IMG/VR virus record: IMGVR_UViG_3300045973_000525
Coordinates: 1 to 21,197 of that record
Length of the DNA stretch: 21,197 bases
Strand: one strand, 5' to 3'
Source: a virus
The notes under the pieces were generated by a model, which made no database searches, was not told the origin of the DNA, and saw only the letters and a list, made by a program, of their open reading frames with translations. Below, one piece after another: positions 1 to 8,296 of the stretch. The stretch's first letter is position 1. Each line of letters begins with the position of its first letter. The translations under genes were made by a program, and so were the position numbers.

Positions 1-3000
1 CTCGGCGCAGGCAGCGTCAGGGCTGCATTGATGCCGATATAGATACTCGCATTCAGGTTATTCAATGAGCCAATAGAGCCACGCGCAACAGGCGTAGCAA
101 CGTCAACACCATTGGACATCAGACGGAAATTCGTGCCGTCATAACCAGCCAGCACGTTGAGGTAGTCGCCGGTTAGAAGCGCAGCAGTGCTGGTGATGGT
201 CAGGCTGTTCGTGCCGTCAGATACCAGCATGTTCAACTTGCCAGCGGTATCAACAAATAAGCTAAAGTACGCGCCTGAGTATGCCCCAGCAGTGAAATAA
301 GCACGCTCGATGAGCGTTTCGTTCGCGGTCGGTGTTGCAGTGATGAACACCTCTTTGTTGATGTAAAACGCGGCAGCTCCATACTCAAAGTTTGCCGCTG
401 TTGATGTATCAACTACACCATAGTTCGACGTTGAAAATCCAGAATAGGCAACGAGTTGAGCGCCAGAGGCCACCGCAGTTCGGTTTAACGTGCCGACAAT
501 TCGCATATACCCATTTTTTGCAGGTTCAGCGGGATATTTTGAAGCGAGATTCGCGGAAACCTCTTTGACTGAGAAATTGTTAAATGAAGCCGTTGCACCT
601 GCCGCAGTAGTTTGGTACATCGCGCCTACATACAAAGTTCCAGTGATAGGCGATACAAAATTAAAGTCCTCACCAATCACGGTGTTTACTTGAGGGTAGG
701 CAACCAGTACGTCAAACGAACCAGCGTACGTTCCGATACCAAACCCGCGATAGGTTGCTGTTGCTGAGAACGATACAAAATCACCTTGTAAGCTGTAACT
801 CTGCCCCTTAACCACGCTGATTGGCGCGTATACCCCACACGTTCCAGCGGCAGTTGTCACTACGTTAAGAGTCCCACCTGTGGTATTAATGGTGGAAATG
901 GCCGGGTTTATTGGAAGCCAGCCGACGTTTCCACCCGCGAAATTCACGGTAGGGCATTTTTCTGTCGCGGTGACGCTCGCAGAAAGCGTGTCATTCATCC
1001 ACGCGCCAAATGTAGAACCAAAAATCCAGCCTGAGCACGCGGCAGTATTCGCGAGACACAGCAGAGAGTTATTCGGAACTGCGGAGTTGTAGATCATATG
1101 CTGGATAGCATATGACGAGGAAAGCGCCTTTAACGAGCCAGCGCCGTAGTTCGCTTGTTTTATTGCGTCGTCAAATTGAAACTGCACAATCCCCGCTGTA
1201 GTGATATTGTTGATTTTTACAGATTGCGGAATGCTGTTATATACGTTCCATACAATTGTGTCGCCAGTCTGAGTAATCGCTGCATTTCGGTAATGGGAAC
1301 ATGGCACAGCCGCGATTGTAGTTACGGTATTCGTGGTCAGCCTTAAAAGTTGAATATTACCGCATCCAAAAACAACGCTAGGCACTGGTAAGCCAGTAAC
1401 GCTATCAGACGGAGTTGCAGGCTCAATGACAAGCAGCGCAGAGACAAAAGTATTATCGTAGGACGGGCTGGCGTTTGTCAGCGTCCACACGCCTGTTTCA
1501 CCGCTCGCCAACGACCCGCTGAAGGTGTAAACGCCGGTGCTATTCACCTTCTCGGCTTTATCCTTGGTGAAATCCAGCAAGGTCAATTGTCCGGCCTGAG
1601 AAACGATAACTATGCCCTGTTTCGCGCACACTGAGTATGGCGTGCCAGTGCCGAGACAATAATTCGCACCAAATGGCAAAACCTTCCACACAGGGATGCT
1701 GGAGTCGATTAAATCCCAGATTGCCAGAAAGTTCGCGTGCAGGCTTAGACCGAGGATGTCCGGCATTTCTTGACGCGAACCACGATAAACAGTTGCTGTT
1801 CCGCTACCCGCGCTCAAGCTTTTGAACAGGCCAGCAGTTGTATCGAAATAGCAGTCGCCAGTTGTCGCGCCAGATATTGCCCGAGCCGCTGTTTCATTTG
1901 CAGCATAGCCCAAGTTTTTACCCGTCGCCGTTGTTGCTTCCGTGCGCCACTTCGCACTCAGCGTGCGAGAGCGCCAGCCGCCTTCGTCTGTGTCGGTTTT
2001 TAGGTCATAAGTGTATGAATCGACAGCGGCCAATGGGCTGATAGTTTTGCTGGTGACTGGGACTACCGCAGTTTGCGATGCGATTGCGGCGAGCGCATTG
2101 CTGTATTGTTGGGATGTTCCCGCACTAGTATTTGCCTGCGTTGCTGATGCAGCGGATTGCGTCGCTGAATTAGCCGCTGCAAGCTGTGCCGCCAGTGCGG
2201 CTACAGCATACATGCCAGCTTGCTGCTGGAACGAATTGGCTGATGATGCGCTGCCTGCTGCGGCGATTGCAGACAAAGCTGCATTGGTCATATCAAGCAA
2301 GGCGGCTGCATCCGGATTCGCCCATCCGCTCGCGGTGTAAACGCGTATCGTATTGCTGACTGTATTGAAGCATTCCGCACCAACTGATAGCGCGTTACCG
2401 TTACCATCAAGTAACGGATCAGTAGCAAAGCTTCCTATCCATTTACTTCTAAAGCTTGCTAAGGCTGCATTAATCGCCGCCGCAATCCCCGTGGCATCAG
2501 TCGCCGCCGCCGATGCAACCGTAGCCAACCCTTGCGTTGTTGCCACGTCCTCATGAGTCAAGACGACATCGGTATGCGTTAAAACAACGTCCGAATGCGT
2601 GAGCACTACATCCGCGTGAGTTGATGTGACATCCTGTGCCGTCAGAGCAGCCTTCTCCGTGGCAATGGCGGCCTCTGCCGTCGCGATATTTGCTTGATCC
2701 AAAGCCGCCGCAACATCCGCATCAATCTGCGCGATATAGGCCGTCAGCGCCGTGACGATCTGAGGCGTAACCGGAAGCCCTGATGTCTTGAATTGCAGCC
2801 ATGTGAGCGGTGTTGATCCAGACGGAACACCAGCGCTGAAACTGGTCGCACCTGGATAATTGATCGTACAAACGTATTGGCTGGCGATACTTCCCCTGTC
2901 GTTCGGCCATAGCGCCGCACTAAACAGGCCGTTGGCGTCCGTCACGACTGATACGCTGCCGACGACACGTTCACCGGTTACCGCGTCAAATACGTCGCAC

Positions 3001-3113
3001 GGCGCACCCGACATTGATGACAGCAGGAACGATACCTGCATGAAGGCCAGCGGCGTGCCATCTGGCCTGGTGAGTGGAGATCCGGTATTGCTGATGATTC
3101 TGGTTGTGGTCAC
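1..3113 (-). CDS. Tail fibre protein (3' end outside window)
   Basis: Starts with GTG at 3113, with AAAAAGG 7 nt upstream, and I read it open for 1037 codons to base 1, so the C-terminus is missing. Residues 1 to about 125 form a beta-rich head (TTTRIISNTGSPLTRPDGTPLAFMQVSFLL, then DANGLFSAALWPND), a pattern seen in proteins that bind the tail tip. Residues about 140-260 are helical with heptad repeats (160-194) and Ala/Ser-rich coiled coil, probably a trimer stalk; a second Ala-rich stretch follows at about 275-345. Residues about 730-850 resemble a carbohydrate-binding-type beta sandwich ending FNNFSVKEV. From about 875 on, a LamG/concanavalin-like segment (FEYGAAAFYINKEVF, LNVLAGYDGTNFRLMSNGVDVATPVARG) runs to the edge. 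Likely binds surface glycans. No enzymatic motif seen. Confidence 0.88.
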   Translation of the reverse strand, partial: MTTTRIISNTGSPLTRPDGTPLAFMQVSFLLSSMSGAPCDVFDAVTGERVVGSVSVVTDANGLFSAALWPNDRGSIASQYVCTINYPGATSFSAGVPSGSTPLTWLQFKTSGLPVTPQIVTALTAYIAQIDADVAAALDQANIATAEAAIATEKAALTAQDVTSTHADVVLTHSDVVLTHTDVVLTHEDVATTQGLATVASAAATDATGIAAAINAALASFRSKWIGSFATDPLLDGNGNALSVGAECFNTVSNTIRVYTASGWANPDAAALLDMTNAALSAIAAAGSASSANSFQQQAGMYAVAALAAQLAAANSATQSAASATQANTSAGTSQQYSNALAAIASQTAVVPVTSKTISPLAAVDSYTYDLKTDTDEGGWRSRTLSAKWRTEATTATGKNLGYAANETAARAISGATTGDCYFDTTAGLFKSLSAGSGTATVYRGSRQEMPDILGLSLHANFLAIWDLIDSSIPVWKVLPFGANYCLGTGTPYSVCAKQGIVIVSQAGQLTLLDFTKDKAEKVNSTGVYTFSGSLASGETGVWTLTNASPSYDNTFVSALLVIEPATPSDSVTGLPVPSVVFGCGNIQLLRLTTNTVTTIAAVPCSHYRNAAITQTGDTIVWNVYNSIPQSVKINNITTAGIVQFQFDDAIKQANYGAGSLKALSSSYAIQHMIYNSAVPNNSLLCLANTAACSGWIFGSTFGAWMNDTLSASVTATEKCPTVNFAGGNVGWLPINPAISTINTTGGTLNVVTTAAGTCGVYAPISVVKGQSYSLQGDFVSFSATATYRGFGIGTYAGSFDVLVAYPQVNTVIGEDFNFVSPITGTLYVGAMYQTTAAGATASFNNFSVKEVSANLASKYPAEPAKNGYMRIVGTLNRTAVASGAQLVAYSGFSTSNYGVVDTSTAANFEYGAAAFYINKEVFITATPTANETLIERAYFTAGAYSGAYFSLFVDTAGKLNMLVSDGTNSLTITSTAALLTGDYLNVLAGYDGTNFRLMSNGVDVATPVARGSIGSLNNLNASIYIGINAALTLPAP
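2532..2636 (-). repeat. Five heptapeptide (21-bp) repeats in tail fibre
   Basis: Five consecutive units read QDVTSTH, ADVVLTH, SDVVLTH, TDVVLTH, EDVATTQ. The middle three differ only at the first residue. The codons differ between units (GTG CTC ACG CAT, GTT TTA ACG CAT, GTC TTG ACT CAT), so the protein repeat is kept while the DNA has drifted. Heptads of this kind fit a coiled-coil stalk of a trimeric fibre. Confidence 0.85.
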
Positions 3114-3164
3114 GGTATATCCTTTTTGCACTACGCTATTTGGCGGTTTGAAAATGTCAATGAA

Positions 3165-3437
3165 TCAAGGGAGGATTTGCGCGTTGCTCCACGCTAAATC
3201 TGATGTGACGAAGTTGAGCAAGTTGTCGGCATAGATTGGTGACCAATCAGGAAGCGGAACATCAACTATGGACTTTGCAGATGACGTCGTGCGAGTACGT
3301 GCAGCATCTTCAGTCTCGTACGACTCAACGATGATCTGCATATGGTTGGTCTGCATATCAAGGTGAAACTCAGTCGGGACGTGAAACTCGACTGACCGGC
3401 CATCCGGTAGCGTTTTGATTACCTGTAGGATGCTCAT
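3165..3437 (-). CDS. Small protein between J and tail fibre, function unknown
   Basis: 90 residues. The start overlaps the J stop by 4 nt (ATGA), so it is probably translated by ribosomes finishing J. The sequence is acidic and without signal peptide or membrane segment: MSILQVIKTLPDGRSVEFHV (beta-hairpin pattern), FHLDMQTNHMQIIVESYETEDAA, a Ser/Thr-rich linker, and DWSPIYADNLLNFVTSDLAWSNAQ. I do not recognise the family. Its position between two receptor-contact genes allows a tail-fibre attachment or assembly role, but nothing in the sequence proves that. A 51-nt gap separates it from the fibre gene. Confidence 0.8.
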   Translation of the reverse strand: MSILQVIKTLPDGRSVEFHVPTEFHLDMQTNHMQIIVESYETEDAARTRTTSSAKSIVDVPLPDWSPIYADNLLNFVTSDLAWSNAQILP

Positions 3438-6400
3438 ATTTGCACCAACCCTTTAGTTGCTTGTGAGGCGTTGAATGCAGTTATTCTCGCCATGAAGTCG
3501 CTGAATTCTTGTCTTAGCACAACTCCGTTTGGGTTGAAAAATTCTACAATCGCCTTGCCTGGTGAGCCGTTTCCACCAATGCCTCTGCCACCGCCACCAC
3601 CGCCGCCACCGCCAGCTCCAAATCCAGATGCGCTAACTCCAGAGGATCCGACCCCACCATTACCACCTGTCCCATAAGTAGAATTGCCGCCTTTCCCACC
3701 GATCGAAGTGCTGGGCGCAGTTGCTCCACCGATGCTTCCGCCAACTCCTCTACCTGCACCTGTGAACGGCCCACCTCCACCGACTCCTCCTGAGACAGTA
3801 ATGAGCCCTGCGATACCGGTATTCCCTCCGTTTGCACCTGTTGAATTTGTATTACCTCCATACCCCGGTGCAAATGGGTAATCTACATATGACGCATTAC
3901 CTGCCCCATAGTTACCAACGACAAGTGTGTAGGTCGTCCCGGCAATTAGCCCGTTAAAAACTGCCGTAATGTCCTGCCCGGCACCGCCTCCGCCAGCTGC
4001 GCCTGTTCGCGTAATGTCTGACCCCGCACCGCCGCCGCCACCACCTGCCACTAACGTAAGTCGTAATGAGGTAAATCCAACAGGTACAGTAATTGTGTAA
4101 GTTCCTGGTGAAAAAACTTGAGTTGCATAAACGACGCTACTCAACGTCCCCGCAGTTAACATCCCTGCAAACGTGCCGGTTGCGCCGGTGATGTCAGCAC
4201 CCGATAGAGAGCCACTTACTGATAAATTCGTCCCATCAATCTTGTCAGCAGTCAGCGTTTTTGCAGCAACACTCCGCCCGATAAATGAGCCATCAATGAT
4301 CATATTTCCGCTCAAGCCGACCGTTGCAACGCCATTCACATTTCCTGCCTGGAAGTTTGCACCGAGTGCTGGGCTGAGTTGAGCAACATCTATCGCATTA
4401 CCCAGCTGCGTCATCAGCGCCGACGGATCCGCGCTTGGCGATGCCGCAATACCACCGGTAGCCAATAGCGGATCCCAGGGCGATGCATTTCCTGACGTAT
4501 CAATGACGCGGATCCAGTAAAAACAGGATTGCCCTGGCATGAGTGCGACATGTAAATATTCAGCCGATGGGAAGGGAACTTGCGCAATACGGGTCGCCCC
4601 GGCTCTATCATCGACCGATGACCACCAGACCTCTGTATTAAAAATATCAGTTCGGGCATCACCGAAATTCCACGTTAGTCGAACTGAAAATAGTCCACCG
4701 ACAGCCGTGCAAACTGGTGCCGCAGGCGCTGCAGCGGGCGGAACTGCTGCGGCATAAGAACTGCTAGCCGTGCCTAATATGGTCGTTGTTCCGCCACCAG
4801 AAAGACCTGCCACACCTAGCGAATTGATTGCGGATATTTTCACCTCAACCAATCCCAATGGGATATTCATGATATCGACGGTCGTAACTGACGTGGTAGG
4901 CAAATCAGTGAAATTCCCAGGAACAGGACGCCAGCTAACCCGGTACTGCGCAGCGTACTGCACCGCATCCCAACCTACCTGCAAGCTACTATGCGCGACC
5001 CCCAAATTTAGAACAACATTTTCTGTTAAGACGATATTAGCGGGGATGGCCGGCGCCGATGGTATTGCCATCGTCGGCAGAATTTGCAGCGACGTGCCCA
5101 GTTCGATCGCGTTAAACTTACTGGGATTATGTGCAACAGCAGTAACGGTATATTCATTTTTGGCAGATTCTGACACTGAGATCACGCGCCAGAGCGTCGG
5201 CGACAAATCAGAAGCGGTCAGCACCCACATCGCATTAGCAACCGGAACGGAAAGCAAGGCTGTGGCCAGTGAGATTGTAATGATATTCGTTGAGCCAACA
5301 GCATTGGTCACAGCGCCCTTGCCGATAGTGCCATCGGGCAATACGACAGAGATGCTGTAGGTTTTGCCTGCTTCGATCGTGACAGAAGCATCTAAAGTGA
5401 GAGTGGTGAGCGTATTTCCGGCGCTGGCCAGACGGCCTCCCATTCTTTTACCCACCCGATGCGCGTCCTGTACACTGATAATTTGTCCAGGGCGCAGGTA
5501 AGCACTATCCAGAGATGATTTAAAATTGATGACTTCCTGCTCAAGCTTTTCAGAATAAAGCAGCCATTGGCCAAAGCGGTGAGCCTGCCCGCGCGACGTG
5601 CAACCGACTGCGGCCACCTGTGTCTGAATCACACCATAGATTGCAATCGCCGCCGGATCATCGACATATTCAATCGCAGGCTGAAACTTGTTATTCGGAT
5701 CGTTCCACTGCACTAATGCAACGGTATGCATGGCTTTGCGAGAGGCCCCGGAATAGGCAAATACGCCATCAATTACATTGGCCGCACTGAATAACGCGAC
5801 CGGATCGGCAGGCGCATCCTGTATGGCCGAGATCGATCCGGATGACCAATACACCATCCCGCGAAATGCACTGGCGATCTGATTAATTACAGTGAACGCC
5901 TCGGATCGGGTAGAGATATAGCAGTTGAGCGTAAAACGCGGCTCTGTTCCACCGAATCCGTCAGGCACCATGCCGTCGCAATACTGGCTGATGGCATATA
6001 AACCCCACTTATCAACCGATGCGGCACTAATATAACCACCTAGCCCATATCGGCTATTTGTCACCAAATCATAAAAACACCAGGCCGGATTATTCGTCCA
6101 GGCTAACTTAAATGTTCCATCCCACAATCCGGCATAGGTACGATTAACAGGGTCATAATTAGTGGGAACTCGTACGATCAAGCCTTTAATGCGATAGGTT
6201 CGCGTCGGGATGCTTTGGAAGGCCCGTGCATCAGCGGCGATCGCAACCAGTGCTGTATTTGGGTAGGCGAGCTTTTGACTGATAATGGCAGTGATAGCAT
6301 CGAACCATAATTCATTCTGTAAAAGCGAGCTGGTAGAGTCTGCAGTAAGACGGGTGATGCGTACATCCCACGGCCCGGTACCGGTCAGAGGCAGTCGATA

Positions 6401-6946
6401 AGTGCGATCGTATTTGCTGGTCGTCTTTCCAGACATGGAGTCGCTGATTGCTGTTTGCCAGCCTCCCCCATTAGTATTAATGTCGATCGTATAGCTGATG
6501 GCCGTAGCCAGAATATCGCCCTGTGTATTGGCTAGTGACAGGGATGGCGTTGAAACACGCACATCGATCGTATCAACGGTAAGATCTGCAACGCGGCGAA
6601 TTACGGGGGTTGCATATGGCACTTTGATACTAATGGACACTTCTGACCGTACATCACTGGAGACGGCATTCATCAAAGCGCCACTGACACCTGCTTGCGT
6701 ACCATTAGACATCGCGAGCTGCATGTTGAGGAAATTGAAACTACCATTGGCGTTTTGAATCGGCGTATCGTTGAGATAGACTGATTTCAATCCATTAACC
6801 AGTCCGTAAATCTCCCCTTCGCATAAAGCGTCCAAGACAACAACGCTATCGCGACTATGTAAAGTATTAGGCTGCTCGACAGGCGTATGACCACCGCCGC
6901 CGCCCTTGCCACCACCGCCACCCGCACCAATAATATATTCGATCAT
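3434..6946 (-). CDS. Tail tip / host specificity protein J-like with glycine-rich C-terminus
   Basis: 1170 residues from ATG 6946 (MIEYIIGAGGGGGKGGGGG), placed 1 nt after the I stop; the ATG at 7024 lies within I and is not used in relatives. N-terminal J signature: HTPVEQPNTLHSRDSVVVLDALCEGEIYGLVNGLKSVYLNDTPI. The body follows J through AFRGMVYWSSGSISAIQDAP, RKAMHTVALVQWNDPNN and LRPGQIISVQDAHRVGKRMGGRL, then two fibronectin-III-like domains (about residues 690-880, e.g. SLQVGWDAVQYAAQYRVSW). A short 'GADITGATGTFAGMLTAGTL' linker leads to residues 945-1134, which are rich in glycine with many GG.GG steps; this is unlike lambda J. The last 36 residues are non-repetitive and may form a tip or cap. 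J sits at the tail end and contacts the receptor. Confidence 0.96.
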   Translation of the reverse strand: MIEYIIGAGGGGGKGGGGGHTPVEQPNTLHSRDSVVVLDALCEGEIYGLVNGLKSVYLNDTPIQNANGSFNFLNMQLAMSNGTQAGVSGALMNAVSSDVRSEVSISIKVPYATPVIRRVADLTVDTIDVRVSTPSLSLANTQGDILATAISYTIDINTNGGGWQTAISDSMSGKTTSKYDRTYRLPLTGTGPWDVRITRLTADSTSSLLQNELWFDAITAIISQKLAYPNTALVAIAADARAFQSIPTRTYRIKGLIVRVPTNYDPVNRTYAGLWDGTFKLAWTNNPAWCFYDLVTNSRYGLGGYISAASVDKWGLYAISQYCDGMVPDGFGGTEPRFTLNCYISTRSEAFTVINQIASAFRGMVYWSSGSISAIQDAPADPVALFSAANVIDGVFAYSGASRKAMHTVALVQWNDPNNKFQPAIEYVDDPAAIAIYGVIQTQVAAVGCTSRGQAHRFGQWLLYSEKLEQEVINFKSSLDSAYLRPGQIISVQDAHRVGKRMGGRLASAGNTLTTLTLDASVTIEAGKTYSISVVLPDGTIGKGAVTNAVGSTNIITISLATALLSVPVANAMWVLTASDLSPTLWRVISVSESAKNEYTVTAVAHNPSKFNAIELGTSLQILPTMAIPSAPAIPANIVLTENVVLNLGVAHSSLQVGWDAVQYAAQYRVSWRPVPGNFTDLPTTSVTTVDIMNIPLGLVEVKISAINSLGVAGLSGGGTTTILGTASSSYAAAVPPAAAPAAPVCTAVGGLFSVRLTWNFGDARTDIFNTEVWWSSVDDRAGATRIAQVPFPSAEYLHVALMPGQSCFYWIRVIDTSGNASPWDPLLATGGIAASPSADPSALMTQLGNAIDVAQLSPALGANFQAGNVNGVATVGLSGNMIIDGSFIGRSVAAKTLTADKIDGTNLSVSGSLSGADITGATGTFAGMLTAGTLSSVVYATQVFSPGTYTITVPVGFTSLRLTLVAGGGGGGAGSDITRTGAAGGGGAGQDITAVFNGLIAGTTYTLVVGNYGAGNASYVDYPFAPGYGGNTNSTGANGGNTGIAGLITVSGGVGGGGPFTGAGRGVGGSIGGATAPSTSIGGKGGNSTYGTGGNGGVGSSGVSASGFGAGGGGGGGGGRGIGGNGSPGKAIVEFFNPNGVVLRQEFSDFMARITAFNASQATKGLVQI
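3545..4114 (-). repeat. Glycine-rich domain coding region in J
   Basis: Encodes J residues 945-1134. It opens with a beta-type segment (FSPGTYTITVPVGFTSLRLTLVAGG) typical of phage glycine-rich domains and continues with irregular Gly-rich units (GGVGGGGPF, GRGVGGSIGG, GGKGGNSTYGTGGNGG) and a run of nine glycines near the end. Similar domains occur in phage tail adhesins, where stacked polyglycine helices support receptor-binding loops. The DNA is a degenerate GGN repeat, which is why long proline-rich frames appear on the opposite strand. Confidence 0.85.
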
Positions 6947-6947
6947 G

Positions 6948-7592
6948 TTAATGAGCCGCGCTAGGTAAGTAGATGCTGGTATCCCCTGCGGCATAGCCTG
7001 AATACGGCATTTGTACCGCCTCAATACCCGCAGAGATGACCTGCGACCCGACTAGCATTTCGCCGTAACATATCGGGATCGCGTTGCCCTGAGCCGTGGT
7101 ATTTACCGCCCCAGAAAATAGTAAATTGGATACGTTACTGGCGGCGGAAGTAGGTTTCGGTGGTGAGGCTAACATCTGTGCAATACCACCCAAAATAAGC
7201 GACATACCTAAGCTGGTTGCCATTGTAGTTACCGTGGCCGCAGCACCTGCACCCATTCCCATCCCAGCTAAATATGGCGCCATATAAGGCGCCGCTATAA
7301 GCAGTGCTGCCCCGAGAATAATTCCTACACCGCCGCTCTTGGCGCCAGATATAACCGGCACAATCCGTATCGGATTAACCCCGGTTCGACGGTCGAGCGA
7401 TTCGGCGTCGAGCAGCTGCTCACGATCGACCCAGACCTTGAAGCCCTGGGAGTGAGTGAGAACAGCTTTTTCAAAGCCGGGTAGCTGGATACAGAGCGCG
7501 CGGATCGCTTCACGCGGGCTGGCCACGGACAAATCGAACCGCTTGCCGAACTGGCGGGCCAGAAATCCGGACAGAATAATGGGGACTAGCAT
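6948..7592 (-). CDS. Tail assembly protein I-like
   Basis: 214 residues, close to lambda gpI (223). Three parts: residues 1 to about 80, a beta-grasp (ubiquitin-like) region (VPIILSGFLARQFGKRFDLSVASPREAIRALCIQLPGFEK, RIVPVISGAKSGG); residues about 89-140, a Gly/Ala/Met-rich hydrophobic stretch resembling two membrane helices (VGIILGAALLIAAPYMAPYLAG and VTTMATSLGMSLILGGIAQML); and residues about 141-214, a C-terminal domain (NLLFSGAVNTTAQGNAIPICYGEMLVGSQVISAGIEA), in which 'FSG..N....G..IP..YG....GS..IS.G' is the clear gpI signature. It works with J at the first step of tip assembly. A Gly87-Gly88 ends the ubiquitin-like part. The start overlaps the K stop (ATGCTAG). Confidence 0.93.
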   Translation of the reverse strand: MLVPIILSGFLARQFGKRFDLSVASPREAIRALCIQLPGFEKAVLTHSQGFKVWVDREQLLDAESLDRRTGVNPIRIVPVISGAKSGGVGIILGAALLIAAPYMAPYLAGMGMGAGAAATVTTMATSLGMSLILGGIAQMLASPPKPTSAASNVSNLLFSGAVNTTAQGNAIPICYGEMLVGSQVISAGIEAVQMPYSGYAAGDTSIYLPSAAH

Positions 7593-8296
7593 GCCGCCCC
7601 CTGATAGCGCAGAAATTTAACGGTATGCTTTTGCCAATATCCGCCGAATACTTCCCGACGCGATAGCTGCCCCATAATGTGATGCAGCATGATGTTGTCG
7701 CCCAGATACACAGCTAAGTGATTAGCAACTGGCGATTCAACTTGCATCAGGATCAGATCGTTGGGTTCCGGCGTTTCAACACTGACAAAACCGCATTCAG
7801 CGAAGCGTTCTGCGTACAAATCCTCACCCTGTTTCCACCATCCCCAACGGTCATCGCGTGGGTAGTGTTTTAACGTAATACCCAGTTCGCGCTGATAAAA
7901 ATCCAGCACCAGGGAATAGCAGTCATGCACGCCATAAACAAAAGGACGACCAATAAGTTCTGCCTGATAACCCTCAGGCTCAAAGCTGACCTGTTCGCCC
8001 GTTTGGGGATTGACGATCAACCACGGCAAGCCAGATATCTCACAGGCTGCACGATCCGCCGGTGATGGCTGTGGATTCGCGTAAGGATGTGAGTGGACGA
8101 TAATCATAATTTCACCCAATTCCTCAGCCGTAACCCAATCTTCCGGACAGATAGAAAACTGTTCGCAAGGAGACTCTGATACGTTCCGGCAAGGGACATA
8201 TTGATCAGCCACAATTAGTCCGCAGCATTCACGCGGACTTTCCGAGATCGCATGCTCCATGATGGCCGATATGATTTTTTCGGTATATTCGCTCAT
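7586..8296 (-). CDS. Tail tip protein K-like: JAMM peptidase plus NlpC/P60 domain
   Basis: 236 residues from the ATG at 8296, which overlaps the L stop (ATGA) and begins MSEYTEKI; an upstream in-frame ATG at 8380 lies deep in gpL and is not likely used. Residues 1 to about 115 form a JAMM/Mov34 metallopeptidase: Glu23, His68 and His70 in HSHP, Ser78, Asp81. Residues about 118-236 form an NlpC/P60 cysteine peptidase: Cys126 in YGVHDCYSLVLDFY, His193 in NHLAVYLGD, and HH at 205-206 in LHHIMGQLSRREV. Both sets of catalytic residues look intact. In lambda-type phages this protein is needed for tail assembly; the NlpC domain may cut peptidoglycan on entry, and the JAMM domain is proposed to process gpI. 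Overlaps the I start. Confidence 0.95.
   Translation of the reverse strand: MSEYTEKIISAIMEHAISESPRECCGLIVADQYVPCRNVSESPCEQFSICPEDWVTAEELGEIMIIVHSHPYANPQPSPADRAACEISGLPWLIVNPQTGEQVSFEPEGYQAELIGRPFVYGVHDCYSLVLDFYQRELGITLKHYPRDDRWGWWKQGEDLYAERFAECGFVSVETPEPNDLILMQVESPVANHLAVYLGDNIMLHHIMGQLSRREVFGGYWQKHTVKFLRYQGAAC

Noticed and set aside
2532-2636. 21-bp periodic repeats as a CRISPR array
   Set aside because: The units are contiguous, without spacers, are in frame, and differ at synonymous positions; they encode fibre heptads.
3544-3873. 109-codon minus-strand frame nested inside the J glycine-rich region
   Set aside because: It is a shifted reading of the GGN repeat giving Val/Glu/Ala runs; no ribosome binding site supports an embedded gene.
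3471-3881. Two proline-rich plus-strand frames (PPPPPPPPP)
   Set aside because: They are the complement of the GGN glycine codons of J; the proline runs come from base composition alone.
4770-5360. 196-codon open frame on the plus strand across the J gene
   Set aside because: It is antisense to a clear J coding region, has no ribosome binding site that stands out, and its composition is what the complement of that region gives.
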